Of a DNA stretch of 64,000 nucleotides, positions 34,649 through 43,360 are shown in pieces. Numbering within the stretch: the first letter of the stretch is position 1; the number at the start of each line of letters is the position of its first letter. The notes under the pieces are model-generated. The model had not been told where the DNA came from. It did not search any database and worked only from the letters and a program-made list of their open reading frames with translations. The translations under genes were made by a program, and so were the position numbers. Source of the stretch: Mycobacterium kansasii ATCC 12478 (lineage in GTDB: Bacteria > Actinomycetota > Actinomycetes > Mycobacteriales > Mycobacteriaceae); contig NC_022663.1 of NCBI RefSeq assembly GCF_000157895.3, positions 2,914,001 to 2,978,000 on the forward strand, given 5' to 3'.

Positions 34649-35377
34649 TCAGCGCCGGCGAAGACGCTCCAGGTAGTCGGCGATCCCCTGCCGGGTCTGC
34701 TCGGCACCCCAGCGCCGGCGGATGCCGTCGTCGATGTCGCCGGATTCGCGCATTCGCACCACCGTGGGCGCCCGCAGTTGGATTTTGGTGTGCCGGTATG
34801 CCTCGGCCGGAATGTCGCCAAGGCTCGCTGCCTCCGCGACAGCCGCCTCGAGGACGCCCTCGTCGACGACGGCGTGCGCAAGTCCCCGTGCGACGGCCTC
34901 GCTCCCGAGGAACGTGCCGCCACCCAGCAGCACCTCCTCGGCGCGGTCGCCGCAGGCATAGCGCATCACCTCCAGCGCAGCGACCGGGAACGGCACGCCG
35001 ACGCGCACCTCGGACGCCCCGATCTGGGCATCCGGACTGATCAATCGCCGGTCGCACGCGCAGGCCAGCACACATCCGCCCGCAATGGCGGCGCCGTTGA
35101 TGGCGGCTACCGTCGGCCCCGGGTAGCTGAACAGCGCCTCGAACGCCTCCGACAGTGCCGGAATCAGTCGATCGGTGTAGCCGGCGCCGCCGTCCAGCAC
35201 GCGATTGAGGTCCACGCCGGCACAGAACACCCGGCCGGCGCCGGTGACCACCAACGGGCCCTGCGACCGGCGGATGGCGTCGGTCAGCTCGCCGAGCAGC
35301 TCGACGTCGAGGGCGTTCACCCGCCCCGATGAGAGCGTCAACACGTGCACGGTTTCCAGGGTCTGGATGTCGATCAC
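34649..35377 (-). CDS. Enoyl-CoA hydratase/isomerase family protein
   Basis: The 242-residue protein is a crotonase-fold enzyme. The oxyanion-hole segments are VVTGAGRVFCAGVDL (about 43-57) and AINGAAIAGGCVLACACD (about 92-109). The positions of the two catalytic glutamates of true hydratases are not clearly kept (GAS-E-VRVG has one), so it may be an isomerase or act on another acyl-CoA. It converges on lucA, the stops being one base apart, and is divergent from the lipoprotein gene. Confidence 0.88.
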   Translation of the reverse strand: MIDIQTLETVHVLTLSSGRVNALDVELLGELTDAIRRSQGPLVVTGAGRVFCAGVDLNRVLDGGAGYTDRLIPALSEAFEALFSYPGPTVAAINGAAIAGGCVLACACDRRLISPDAQIGASEVRVGVPFPVAALEVMRYACGDRAEEVLLGGGTFLGSEAVARGLAHAVVDEGVLEAAVAEAASLGDIPAEAYRHTKIQLRAPTVVRMRESGDIDDGIRRRWGAEQTRQGIADYLERLRRR

Positions 35378-35523
35378 ACTGACACTCCATCACCACGGAT
35401 GGGCGGCCGTGCTTCCGGGTCCCTTCGATAGTTGGGGATAGTTGGGATCGGTAGCAGCCGATCGGATTTCTACTTGGTGCCATGCCGCCGCCGTCGGGGC
35501 GGCGCATGAGGGAAGGAACTCCA

Positions 35524-35994
35524 GTGAAACGTGTCATCGCGGCTGCGATTGGAACCATCGGCTGCGCCGCGGCCCTGGTGGGCTGCTCCAGTGGCGGCCA
35601 CACGGCCAGCCCGGCATCGAGCGTCTCCACCGGCGGCGGCGGGACCCAGGTCCAGGTGGGCGGCACCGATCTTCCCGGCCTGAACCCCGCCTCGGTGACC
35701 TGCGTCAAGCAGGGCGGCAAGATCAACATCGGCAGCGGCTCCGCCGGTGGCCAGCAGGCGCTGGCGGTGGTGATGACCGACGAGGCGTCTCCGCGGATCG
35801 AATCGCTGGCATTGGTCGTCGACGGCAACGCCTTGTCCGTCAGCGACAACATGGGCGCCAAGGTGGGCTCGGCCAAGGTCGCGGTGGACGGCAAGACCTA
35901 CACCATCACCGGCCAGGCGCAGGGCGCCGACTTGAAGAACCCGATGGCCGGAATGATCACCAAGGACTTCAACATCAAGGTGACGTGCGGCTAG
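35524..35994 (+). CDS. LpqH-like 19-kDa lipoprotein antigen family
   Basis: The 156-residue protein starts with GTG (VKRVIAAAIG) and has a lipoprotein signal with lipobox ALVGC, so Cys21 would be lipidated and the protein anchored to the outer side of the membrane. The mature part aligns with LpqH: SVTCVKQGGKINI, VVMTDE, YTITGQAQGADLKNPM and FNIKVTCG, with two cysteines for one disulfide. LpqH is a TLR2 ligand in M. tuberculosis. This is a paralogue, not LpqH itself, which sits elsewhere in the genome. Confidence 0.9.
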   Translation: MKRVIAAAIGTIGCAAALVGCSSGGHTASPASSVSTGGGGTQVQVGGTDLPGLNPASVTCVKQGGKINIGSGSAGGQQALAVVMTDEASPRIESLALVVDGNALSVSDNMGAKVGSAKVAVDGKTYTITGQAQGADLKNPMAGMITKDFNIKVTCG

Positions 35995-36056
35995 TGCGGC
36001 AGCTCCCGGCCGGCGGACGTGCCTCCATGTCCGCCGGCCGGACTTATGATGCAGCC

Positions 36057-37799
36057 GTGTCGATTTCCGACGAGCTCGAACGCGCCCGGCGCCTGGCGTT
36101 CGCCGCCGACGAGGAGGGTGCCCGGCAGCTGCTGCTGTCCCTGATGCCGCGGATCGAGCAGGCCGATCGAGACGACCTCATGCTGGAGGTTTTCGCGCAG
36201 CTCGGCGAGATCTACCTGACCCGGACCGCGAATGACGGTGTGGACGAATGCATTCGGCGGATCCGCGACTGTGTGGCCAGCTACGCCGGGATTCTGGCCG
36301 GCACCATGCCCGAGGCCGCCGGTCAGGTGCGGATGTCCGACGCCGAGATCGCGCGGATGGTCTGCCGCTATTCGCGGCGCGCCCAGTTGCTGCACACCGG
36401 CCTGGCCGCGGCGCGCGGCGACCACGACGGTGCCCGGACGGAACTGGCGGAGTTGGCGGCGTTGGTCACGGACTCCGGCGACGCCTTTCCCGACCTTGCC
36501 GGCGAGGCCGCATCCCTGCTCACCCACGCCTGCATCATGTGCGCCGATGCACTCTGTGACGACGACCTGCATCCCAGATCGCTGCACTTGTGGGAGCAGG
36601 TACTTGACACCTTGAACCGGCCGGGCGGCCCCGGCGACGAGTATGCCGACTATCTGTGGGTGCGCGGGGCCACCGCATACGGCAGATTCTGCGTCGAGAC
36701 CGGGCGCCTGTCGGAGGCCGAGCCGTGGCTGCGCCGGGCGGGCGCCCGGGCAGCGGCGAACGGATGGGAGTTAGCCTCGGCCAGAACGCAATTGGAGCTT
36801 GCCGCGGCCAGCTGGCTGGTCGGCGATCACGTGACGACCGAGCGCTTGGTCTCGCAAGCGCATCCGGTCATCGCCCGGTATGCGCGGGCGCACGACGTTG
36901 CCCGGTGCTGGCTGTACCTTGGCTTTACCCGGTTGGCAAGCGGCGCATTACAAGCCGCGGACGAATGCTGGGAGCACGCCGAACGGCATTGGCGCGAACT
37001 GGCTAAGCCGCTGCACCTGCACCGTATTCTGCTGCAACGCAGCTGGATACCGATTTTCTGCAGCCGCTTCGGCGAAGCGGTCGAGATGATCGCGCAGGCA
37101 CGCGAGCTGCTCGACTCCTCACCACGCAGCAGTTGGCTGCAGTACGCTCAACTCGACAACCACCTGGGCACCGTGTGGCGGGCAGATGCGCTGGCGGACC
37201 TGGGCTTCGACAGCTCCGGTGACCCGGAGGAGACATTGCAGGAGACCGAGGCGCGGCAGGCCGACGGGCTCGGCATCTTGCAGGGCGAGGTCGGCACCCC
37301 GCAATACTGGCGCGCGATGACCAAGCTCGAGCAGGCCGCCGAGCTCAAGGTGCCCGCGGCGCTGGCGGTCGACTCGGTGCGCTATTCGATCGCCGACGCA
37401 GACGCGAGAGCCCGGTGGGCAGCCCATGTCTCGGCACCCATGCTGGCCGGCGCCTTCGCCGTCGCCTGGGAATGGGACAACAACAGACTGGTCAGCGAGC
37501 TGGTCGAATACCACAGCGCCAGAGGCACTTTCAACGCGGCGCCGGAGCGTCCGGCAATGGGCGAGTGGGCGTCGACCACCACTGCAACGGCGTTGGCCGA
37601 CACCGAGCCGGAGCCGGCCCTCGCTGCAGGGGGTCCACCGGCGCCAACCGGTAACTCGCTGACCCGGCTTGGGCCGTTGCCGCCGTTGCGGATGGAGCCG
37701 GATGCCGAGCCGATCCTGGGTCACTATCGCGCACTGGCGTTTCAGCGATATGGTCGCGCCGTCACTGCCGCCGAACCCGCCTGGTCGACCTGGCCATGA
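36057..37799 (+). CDS. TPR-like helical-repeat protein, partner of CHAT protease
   Basis: The protein of about 580 residues is mostly helical. Degenerate TPR-like pairs cover about residues 200-360 (AYGRFCVETGRLSEAEPWLRR, ARCWLYLGFTRLASGALQAADECW, SRFGEAVEMIAQAREL). The C-terminal 60 residues are Pro/Ala rich. The GTG at 36057 (VSISDELERARR) is chosen; an ATG at 36027 is also possible. The stop overlaps the CHAT gene start by 4 bases (ATGA), so the two are made together. TPR proteins next to CHAT proteases usually act as sensors or scaffolds; this role is inferred. Confidence 0.75.
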   Translation: MSISDELERARRLAFAADEEGARQLLLSLMPRIEQADRDDLMLEVFAQLGEIYLTRTANDGVDECIRRIRDCVASYAGILAGTMPEAAGQVRMSDAEIARMVCRYSRRAQLLHTGLAAARGDHDGARTELAELAALVTDSGDAFPDLAGEAASLLTHACIMCADALCDDDLHPRSLHLWEQVLDTLNRPGGPGDEYADYLWVRGATAYGRFCVETGRLSEAEPWLRRAGARAAANGWELASARTQLELAAASWLVGDHVTTERLVSQAHPVIARYARAHDVARCWLYLGFTRLASGALQAADECWEHAERHWRELAKPLHLHRILLQRSWIPIFCSRFGEAVEMIAQARELLDSSPRSSWLQYAQLDNHLGTVWRADALADLGFDSSGDPEETLQETEARQADGLGILQGEVGTPQYWRAMTKLEQAAELKVPAALAVDSVRYSIADADARARWAAHVSAPMLAGAFAVAWEWDNNRLVSELVEYHSARGTFNAAPERPAMGEWASTTTATALADTEPEPALAAGGPPAPTGNSLTRLGPLPPLRMEPDAEPILGHYRALAFQRYGRAVTAAEPAWSTWP

Positions 37800-39181
37800 G
37801 CGATTCGGGCCGGCTGACTCTGGTCCTGCGATACGCCGACGTCGGGATCGCCACCTACGCCAGCTTGCGGATCGTCGGCCAGCCGTCGAAAACCGTTGCC
37901 TGGGTGGTGGAAGAGCCGATTCTGCTGGCGGCTCTGGACGAACTCACCGACGCACTGCCGGAGCCGCGCGGCTCGGAGAGCCGGCGCGATGCCATCGAAC
38001 GGGCACTGGCCACAGGTCCGTTCGCGACGCCGGATGCCGAACTGACGCTCGCCTACATCCTCGGTGTACTGCTGATCGGCGCACCGGGATGGCAGCTGCT
38101 GACGGAGTGCGTGTCGTCGCCGCGCCCGGTGCTGTTCGTCGCCCCCAGCGCCCGTCTGGCACGCGTGCCCTGGGGTCTGCTCGCGGTGCCGAAATCCGGG
38201 CCCAGCAAGGAAGAGCTGGTACGGGCCCGGCAGGAGGCCATCACCGCCAGCGGCCGGGCCGCCGCCCGCATCCCGTGGCAGCTGGCCGATATCACGGCGC
38301 ACACCGACGGCTACCGGCTGATGGAGCTGGTCGACGTGCTGTTGGCGGTGCCGCAGAACATCGTCAATGCGCCGCGGGCACCGGCCGGCTGGGACGCCCG
38401 GCATGACGGTCCGCCGGTGCTGGTACTGGATCCCCGCGTCCCCGGGCAGCGGCCCGACTCCGCGCTGGGATCGGTGCTCGGCCGCCCGTCGGAGCACACT
38501 GCGCTGGCACGGCACTTTGCCGAGCTGATGCACCGCCGCGCGGTACTGCCGGCGGTCGACGCGGCGGTCGAGTTGTTCCGCCGCAGCGATGCCGACCGCA
38601 GGTGGCTAGCCGGCTTGCTGGCGCGAAGCCCGAGTCGACTCGTGTATGTCGGGCACGCGAGTTCGGCCGACAGTGATCTGGGCCGGGCCGACCGGGCCGC
38701 GCTGCACCTGGCCTGTCGGGCGGAGATCGCCGGCGATGCCGACGCGGTCGGCGAGCACCGGCCACTGACCGCGTCGGATCTGATGGTCCTGCGGTTGCCG
38801 ATACCGCCACGGGTGGCGCTGCTGGCCTGCGCGTCGGGCGGCGACTACCGGTTCGACGAGGCTACCGGCCTGGTGGCGGCGATGATTCTCGGTGGGGCAC
38901 AGCTGGTGACGGCCACCCTGTGGTCGCTTCCCACCACGGCCGCCTATCGCCAATTCGGGACCGCCGGTGACGATCTGGTCGACCCGATGGCCGACCCGAT
39001 GGCCGACCCAATGGCCGAAGTCGTCGCCGCCGTGGACCGGGCCCACGAGAACGTCGACGCCGGATGCGCCGTCAATCGGTGGCAGCGCGACCAGATGCGA
39101 CGCTGGCGGGCCGGAGACGTCACCGCCAGCCCGCTGTATTGGGCAGCCCTGGTCACTTTCGCGGTGGACGGCGCGCGCTGA
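37796..39181 (+). CDS. CHAT-domain caspase-like cysteine protease
   Basis: The 461-residue protein ends in a CHAT domain. The catalytic dyad is visible: His287 in RLVYVGHASSADSDLG and Cys345 in RVALLACASGGDYR, followed by the typical GLVAAMILGGAQLVTATLWSLP. The N-terminal 200 residues are unassigned, apart from a strand-rich part with PRPVLFVAPSARLARVPWG like the start of many CHAT domains. A small MADP repeat lies near residues 397-407. CHAT proteases are activated by a partner and cleave a specific protein; neither is known here. Translation is coupled to the TPR gene. Confidence 0.88.
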   Translation: MSDSGRLTLVLRYADVGIATYASLRIVGQPSKTVAWVVEEPILLAALDELTDALPEPRGSESRRDAIERALATGPFATPDAELTLAYILGVLLIGAPGWQLLTECVSSPRPVLFVAPSARLARVPWGLLAVPKSGPSKEELVRARQEAITASGRAAARIPWQLADITAHTDGYRLMELVDVLLAVPQNIVNAPRAPAGWDARHDGPPVLVLDPRVPGQRPDSALGSVLGRPSEHTALARHFAELMHRRAVLPAVDAAVELFRRSDADRRWLAGLLARSPSRLVYVGHASSADSDLGRADRAALHLACRAEIAGDADAVGEHRPLTASDLMVLRLPIPPRVALLACASGGDYRFDEATGLVAAMILGGAQLVTATLWSLPTTAAYRQFGTAGDDLVDPMADPMADPMAEVVAAVDRAHENVDAGCAVNRWQRDQMRRWRAGDVTASPLYWAALVTFAVDGAR

Positions 39182-39184
39182 CGG

Positions 39185-39604
39185 TCACGCAACGCTCAGC
39201 CCGCGAGCGCGGACGGCCAGCACGTCGTCGGGCAGCGAAAGCGCTTCGCGGTCAGCGGGATCGAACGCCACCAGGACGACCAGGCCGGGACGCAACGCCG
39301 ATTCGTCGGAGTCGTCGTCGCGCACCAGTCGGCCGATGAATGTGTCGCCGTGCACGCTGGCCACCTCGATCCAGATCTGGCGCTCCCCGACGCCGACCGC
39401 GCGCACGGTGCCCACCCCGACGGTACGGCTGTCTGCTGATGCCGGGCGGGAGCCGCGGGCGAGCCGGCCGACGAACACCGCCGTCGCCGCGGCCAGAGCA
39501 ACACCGGTGAGGGCGAGCCACGACCAGTGAAACACCAGGTACAGCAGGGTGGTTGCGATCAGCGCGATCTCGGCGATGACGGCCGGCAGCTTCGACGTGT
39601 TCAT
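39185..39604 (-). CDS. Small membrane protein with NfeD-like C-terminal domain
   Basis: The 139-residue protein has two adjacent N-terminal membrane helices (VIAEIALIATTLLYLVFHWSW and LALTGVALAAATAVFVG) and a soluble beta-rich C-terminus (GTVRAVGVGERQIWIEVASV) resembling an NfeD/OB-like fold. The ATG at 39604 is chosen since upstream codons overlap the promoter side of the next gene. It sits on the opposite strand between the CHAT gene, with stops 3 bases apart, and the 439-residue gene. I do not recognise a specific family. Confidence 0.7.
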   Translation of the reverse strand: MNTSKLPAVIAEIALIATTLLYLVFHWSWLALTGVALAAATAVFVGRLARGSRPASADSRTVGVGTVRAVGVGERQIWIEVASVHGDTFIGRLVRDDDSDESALRPGLVVLVAFDPADREALSLPDDVLAVRARGLSVA

Positions 39605-39688
39605 GCCACCAGGCTCTGGCATGCGATCGGCTACCGAACCCAACTTTCGGGTTATCACTCTGGCCGCACATACCCCTATCCTGTCGAG

Positions 39689-41008
39689 ATGAGCGCGGAT
39701 CCGCGGGTGGCGACGGCCGTCGCGGTGGGTCACCCCCGCCGGGCAGTGATCGACCGGGCGTGGCGCGCAATCGGTCCCGGTGTCGAGGTGCTCAGCAGCG
39801 ATGACGGCGGCCCGTTGAGCCGCACCGTCAAACGCATCATCGATCCGCTGGTGCTGCGGTTGCGCTCTAATCCCCAGTATTCGGCCCCGGTCGTCGACCC
39901 CGGCACGGCCACGGCAATGAGCGACCTGATCGTCGGTTGCGGTCCCGAATTACGGTGCACGGCAGCATGGTTCGAGGTACTCAAACTAGAGCGGCGCCGG
40001 CTGCGGATTCGCAGCGGAAATGCCCAGGAGCTGTACTTCCCGGTCTGTTTCGAGCTGGCGGTGACGAAAGGACCACCCGCACCGGACGATCGTGAGACCG
40101 CGGCCGCAGTGCTGCACCAGGTGCATCGGGGCCGGGACCGCACCGCCATCGAGGTGCTCAACGAATACGTGTCGAACCCCACGGTGGTCGCGGCCCTGAC
40201 TGCGCAACTCGACCGCAGCTGGCGGGACATACGCGCCGGCGACATCGTGGTCGAGCCGTTCCTGGCCGGGTTGGGCACCGTGCTGGGTGCCGCCACCGGT
40301 CACAGCGCAGCCGCCGCCCGCCAGCGCGTCTGGTGGGCCCTGATCTCCGATGCCACCCCGTACAACCTGGGCGCGCTGGCCCGCGTCGACGATGCTCAGC
40401 TGCCGTGGTCGATCGTGACGTTGGGACTGAGTTCCGTTGCACCGCAACGAAGCCCACAGGTCATCGGCGGCTCGGACAGCGACCGCCCACTGGACCGGAC
40501 GGTGGTGGATCGGGTACGTGCCACACTGCGACGTGCCCTGGATCGCGACGCGCTGCCCGATGTGCCGCTGTTGTGCGCCGAGGAGGTGGACCGGGCCTGT
40601 GCCCCGTGGGGACTGCTGGCCGAGGACAAGCAGGCAACGCTGGTGGCCGGCATCGAGGTCGCGGTCGAGCTCGCGCCCCTGGACCGGTCGACGACCAACC
40701 GCTACGCACTGGCCGCGCAGATCCAGTCCAGGTTGCGTAAGGAGGCGTATGTCCTGCACGCCCGGCGCTACCTCGCCGAAGGCGGACCGATCCACCCGCG
40801 GCAGCGTCAGGTGGTCGACGACCTTGCCGCCTACCCGCAGCCCTACCTGAGCCGGCTGTGGGCCCGGTTGCACGGACGTGACGTTTGGCAGGAGCCCTGC
40901 GATGACGTCGACGACGTGCGGTCCCTGCTGGAAGGCGTCGCCCGGTCGGTCAGCCTCGACCACCGGCAACGGATCAAGTCAATGCTGGAACTGCAGGTGG
41001 CGGGATGA
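39689..41008 (+). CDS. Protein of unknown function in CHAT neighbourhood (439 aa)
   Basis: I do not recognise this 439-residue soluble protein. It starts MSADPRVATAVAVGHPRR, has no signal peptide or membrane span, and is rich in Arg, Asp and Ala with alternating helices. Its stop overlaps the next start by 4 bases, so the two following genes are co-translated. Position within about 500 bases of the TPR-CHAT pair, on the same strand, makes it a candidate substrate, regulator or effector of the protease. No catalytic motif was seen. Confidence 0.65.
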   Translation: MSADPRVATAVAVGHPRRAVIDRAWRAIGPGVEVLSSDDGGPLSRTVKRIIDPLVLRLRSNPQYSAPVVDPGTATAMSDLIVGCGPELRCTAAWFEVLKLERRRLRIRSGNAQELYFPVCFELAVTKGPPAPDDRETAAAVLHQVHRGRDRTAIEVLNEYVSNPTVVAALTAQLDRSWRDIRAGDIVVEPFLAGLGTVLGAATGHSAAAARQRVWWALISDATPYNLGALARVDDAQLPWSIVTLGLSSVAPQRSPQVIGGSDSDRPLDRTVVDRVRATLRRALDRDALPDVPLLCAEEVDRACAPWGLLAEDKQATLVAGIEVAVELAPLDRSTTNRYALAAQIQSRLRKEAYVLHARRYLAEGGPIHPRQRQVVDDLAAYPQPYLSRLWARLHGRDVWQEPCDDVDDVRSLLEGVARSVSLDHRQRIKSMLELQVAG

Positions 41009-42135
41009 GATTGGTCGCCGAATCCGGCTTGTGGACGACGGGCCCGGCTCAGCGGGCGGCACCGCTCACCGCGGTGCTGGAAGTCAGTGGCGCGGTGTTG
41101 TCGTGGACCATCGACGACCCGCCCGACGACACCGCGACCCACATCGCCTTCACCGACGTGTCGCGCGCCGACTGGCTGTGGCGGGTGGTCGGCGAGACCG
41201 GTCATGTAGCACTGGCATCGGCGCTGACCACGCATCCGGACGGTGACCTCGAGCTCACCGGTGTCGACGTGGTGTCGGGGTCGACGACCCCGCTGCGCAG
41301 GCTGGCGTTGGGCCACTGGCTGCGGCGCTGGTGGCCCGCCAGTCAGCGCGACGGCATCGCCGGACTGGACCGGGCGCTGCTCGACGCCGAGGTGGCGTTG
41401 CTGACGGCGGGCGCGCAGGTTTTCTTCACCGACGACACTTTGGATTCGGACGTGGCTGCGCTGCTGGCACCGCACCCAGCCACGTTGCTTTCCCACCTGC
41501 GCACCGACGATCGACGTGTCCTCGAACTGGTGGGCGCCGCCGCCCGGCTCGCCGACGTGGCGGGCATCGACGGCAGTGACTGGGCGGAACTGTCTGCGGC
41601 AGTTGATGATTCGGCAGTCATCGCGACGCTTCCGAGCGGCCGCCGCGACGACTACGCGCTGGCTGCCGGCACCGATGCGGCTCCGCGGGGTGCGGCGTCG
41701 ATCGGCCGGGGCGTGGCGTCGATCAACTGGGGTGCGGTGCCGCCCGGAATCTTCGATGCGGCCGAGGACACCGTCGACTGGAGTGTCGAGCCGGCGGGTC
41801 CGGGCGTTGTCGCGGTGATACGCGCGGCCGTCGTCGGGCCGGATGCGCCCACCGGCGTCCCGGTACGGGTGCACTCCGGGGAGGTCAGCGGCGCCGGGGC
41901 CCTAGACGCCGGCGGCCGGGCCACCCTCGAGCTCGCCGATGCGCACCAGCACGCGATGGCGGAAGCTGCTGCCTGGAACCATGATTGGCCGCAGACATCG
42001 GTGGTGATCGGCGCCGACATCGAAGAGTCGCGACACACTCGCGATCGGGTCCGCCACTGGGTGCGGGCGCGGTTGGACCGACCGCCGGCCAACGCCTTCC
42101 TCGCCGAAATTCTGGCCAGCGAGTCAGCGTATTGA
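41005..42135 (+). CDS. Protein of unknown function in CHAT neighbourhood (376 aa)
   Basis: I do not recognise this 376-residue soluble protein. It starts MRLVAESGLWTTGPAQ, overlapping the previous stop. The N-terminal 90 residues are strand rich; the middle is helical (TPLRRLALGHWLRRWWPAS, GLDRALLDAEVALLTAG); and the C-terminal third returns to strands (VRVHSGEVSGAGALDAGGRATLEL). It contains a duplicated AASIGRGVASINWG-like segment. No signal, span or catalytic motif is visible. It is tightly coupled to the 439-residue protein. Confidence 0.65.
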   Translation: MRLVAESGLWTTGPAQRAAPLTAVLEVSGAVLSWTIDDPPDDTATHIAFTDVSRADWLWRVVGETGHVALASALTTHPDGDLELTGVDVVSGSTTPLRRLALGHWLRRWWPASQRDGIAGLDRALLDAEVALLTAGAQVFFTDDTLDSDVAALLAPHPATLLSHLRTDDRRVLELVGAAARLADVAGIDGSDWAELSAAVDDSAVIATLPSGRRDDYALAAGTDAAPRGAASIGRGVASINWGAVPPGIFDAAEDTVDWSVEPAGPGVVAVIRAAVVGPDAPTGVPVRVHSGEVSGAGALDAGGRATLELADAHQHAMAEAAAWNHDWPQTSVVIGADIEESRHTRDRVRHWVRARLDRPPANAFLAEILASESAY

Positions 42136-42142
42136 GCCGACT

Positions 42143-42193
42143 GTGAATCTCACGACGCGCTTCCACCGGCGCGCGTCGCGTCGCCAGATTCAC
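42143..42193. repeat. Imperfect 17-bp inverted repeat upstream of dehydrogenase gene
   Basis: The arm 42143-42159 (GTGAATCTCACGACGCG) pairs with 42177-42193: eight base pairs, a two-base mismatch, then seven base pairs, around a 17-base loop. It starts 8 bases after the 376-residue gene's stop and ends 36 bases before the next start. It could act as a terminator without U-run, an operator, or be a copy of a dispersed mycobacterial intergenic element. Confidence 0.6.
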
Positions 42194-42229
42194 TGTCGCC
42201 GGGCCCGGCCGCGTCCCTATGCTGAGCGA

Positions 42230-43291
42230 GTGCCAAGAACTTATCGGGTCGTGCAATGGACCACCGGGAATGTCGGCAAGAGCGCGCTGCGGGCGATCGC
42301 CGCGAACCCGGCCCTGGAACTGGCGGGGTGTTATGCCTGGTCCCCCGACAAGGTCGGACGTGACGCCGGCGAACTGTGCGGCATCGACCCGCTGGGTGTG
42401 GCCGCCACCAACGACGTCGACGCACTGCTGGGCCTCGAGCCGGACTGCGTGGTCTACAACCCGATGTGGAAGAACGTCGACGAACTGGTGCGCATCCTGT
42501 CTGCCGGCGTCAATGTGGTGACCACCGCGGCCTTTATCACCGGGCACAACCTGGGCGCAGACCGCGACCGTATTCTGGACGCGTGCCGGCGGGGCCGCTC
42601 GACGATCTTCGGCTCCGGCGTCAGCCCCGGCTTTGCCGAGCTGTTGGCCATCGTGTCCGCGATGGTCTGCGACCGCATCGACAAGATCACCGTCAACGAG
42701 GCCGCGGACACCACGTTCTACGACTCCCCCGCAACGGAAAAGCCGGTCGGCTTCGGCCAGCCGATCGACCACCCGGACTTGCCCGCGATGACCGCGCACG
42801 GGACGGCCGTCTTCGGCGAAGCGGTCCGGTTGGTCGCCGACGCGCTGGGGGTCGAACTCGACGACGTGCGCTGCGTGGCCGAGTACGCCCAAACCACGGC
42901 CGACCTTGATCTCGGATCGTGGACCATCCCGGCGGGATGCGTCGCGGGTGTCCACGCCAGCTGGCAGGGCGTGCTGGACGGCACCACGGTCGTCGAGCTC
43001 AATGTCCGCTGGCGCAAGGGACAAACCCTCGAGCCCGACTGGAAGATCGACCAGGACGGCTGGGTCATCCAGGTCGACGGGCAACCGACCGTCACCACCA
43101 AGATCGGCTTCCTGCCGCCGCCCTACTTCCAGGCCGAGACGATCGCCGACTTCATGGTGCTCGGCCACATCATGACGGCGATGCCCGTGGTCAACGCGAT
43201 CCCGGCCGTCGTCGCCGCGGCGCCCGGCATCGCCACTTACAACGACCTTCTCCTGACACTGCCCCGCGGGGGCGTGCCGCGCAGCAAATAG
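42230..43291 (+). CDS. NAD(P)H-dependent dehydrogenase, DAP dehydrogenase-like
   Basis: The 353-residue protein begins at GTG (VPRTYRVVQWTTGNVGKSAL), a Rossmann motif found in the mycobacterial dihydrodipicolinate reductase-like / diaminopimelate-dehydrogenase-like family. Other conserved parts are DCVVYNPMWKNVDELVRIL, IFGSGVSPGFAELL and FLPPPYFQAETIADFMVLG. Several paralogues occur in mycobacterial genomes and may act on amines, steroids or lipids; the substrate is not known. The gene lies between the CHAT neighbourhood and the PPE cluster. Confidence 0.85.
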   Translation: MPRTYRVVQWTTGNVGKSALRAIAANPALELAGCYAWSPDKVGRDAGELCGIDPLGVAATNDVDALLGLEPDCVVYNPMWKNVDELVRILSAGVNVVTTAAFITGHNLGADRDRILDACRRGRSTIFGSGVSPGFAELLAIVSAMVCDRIDKITVNEAADTTFYDSPATEKPVGFGQPIDHPDLPAMTAHGTAVFGEAVRLVADALGVELDDVRCVAEYAQTTADLDLGSWTIPAGCVAGVHASWQGVLDGTTVVELNVRWRKGQTLEPDWKIDQDGWVIQVDGQPTVTTKIGFLPPPYFQAETIADFMVLGHIMTAMPVVNAIPAVVAAAPGIATYNDLLLTLPRGGVPRSK

Positions 43292-43360
43292 CAAATAGCG
43301 CGATCCGGCTCCCCGGCACCGGCCACGATCGTAGAGTTCTGGGCGGAAAGGGTCTCGGGG

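Noticed and set aside
36057..42135. Interpretation of the CHAT cluster as a type III-E CRISPR Craspase
   Set aside because: No gRAMP effector, Cas protein or CRISPR array is present in the window.
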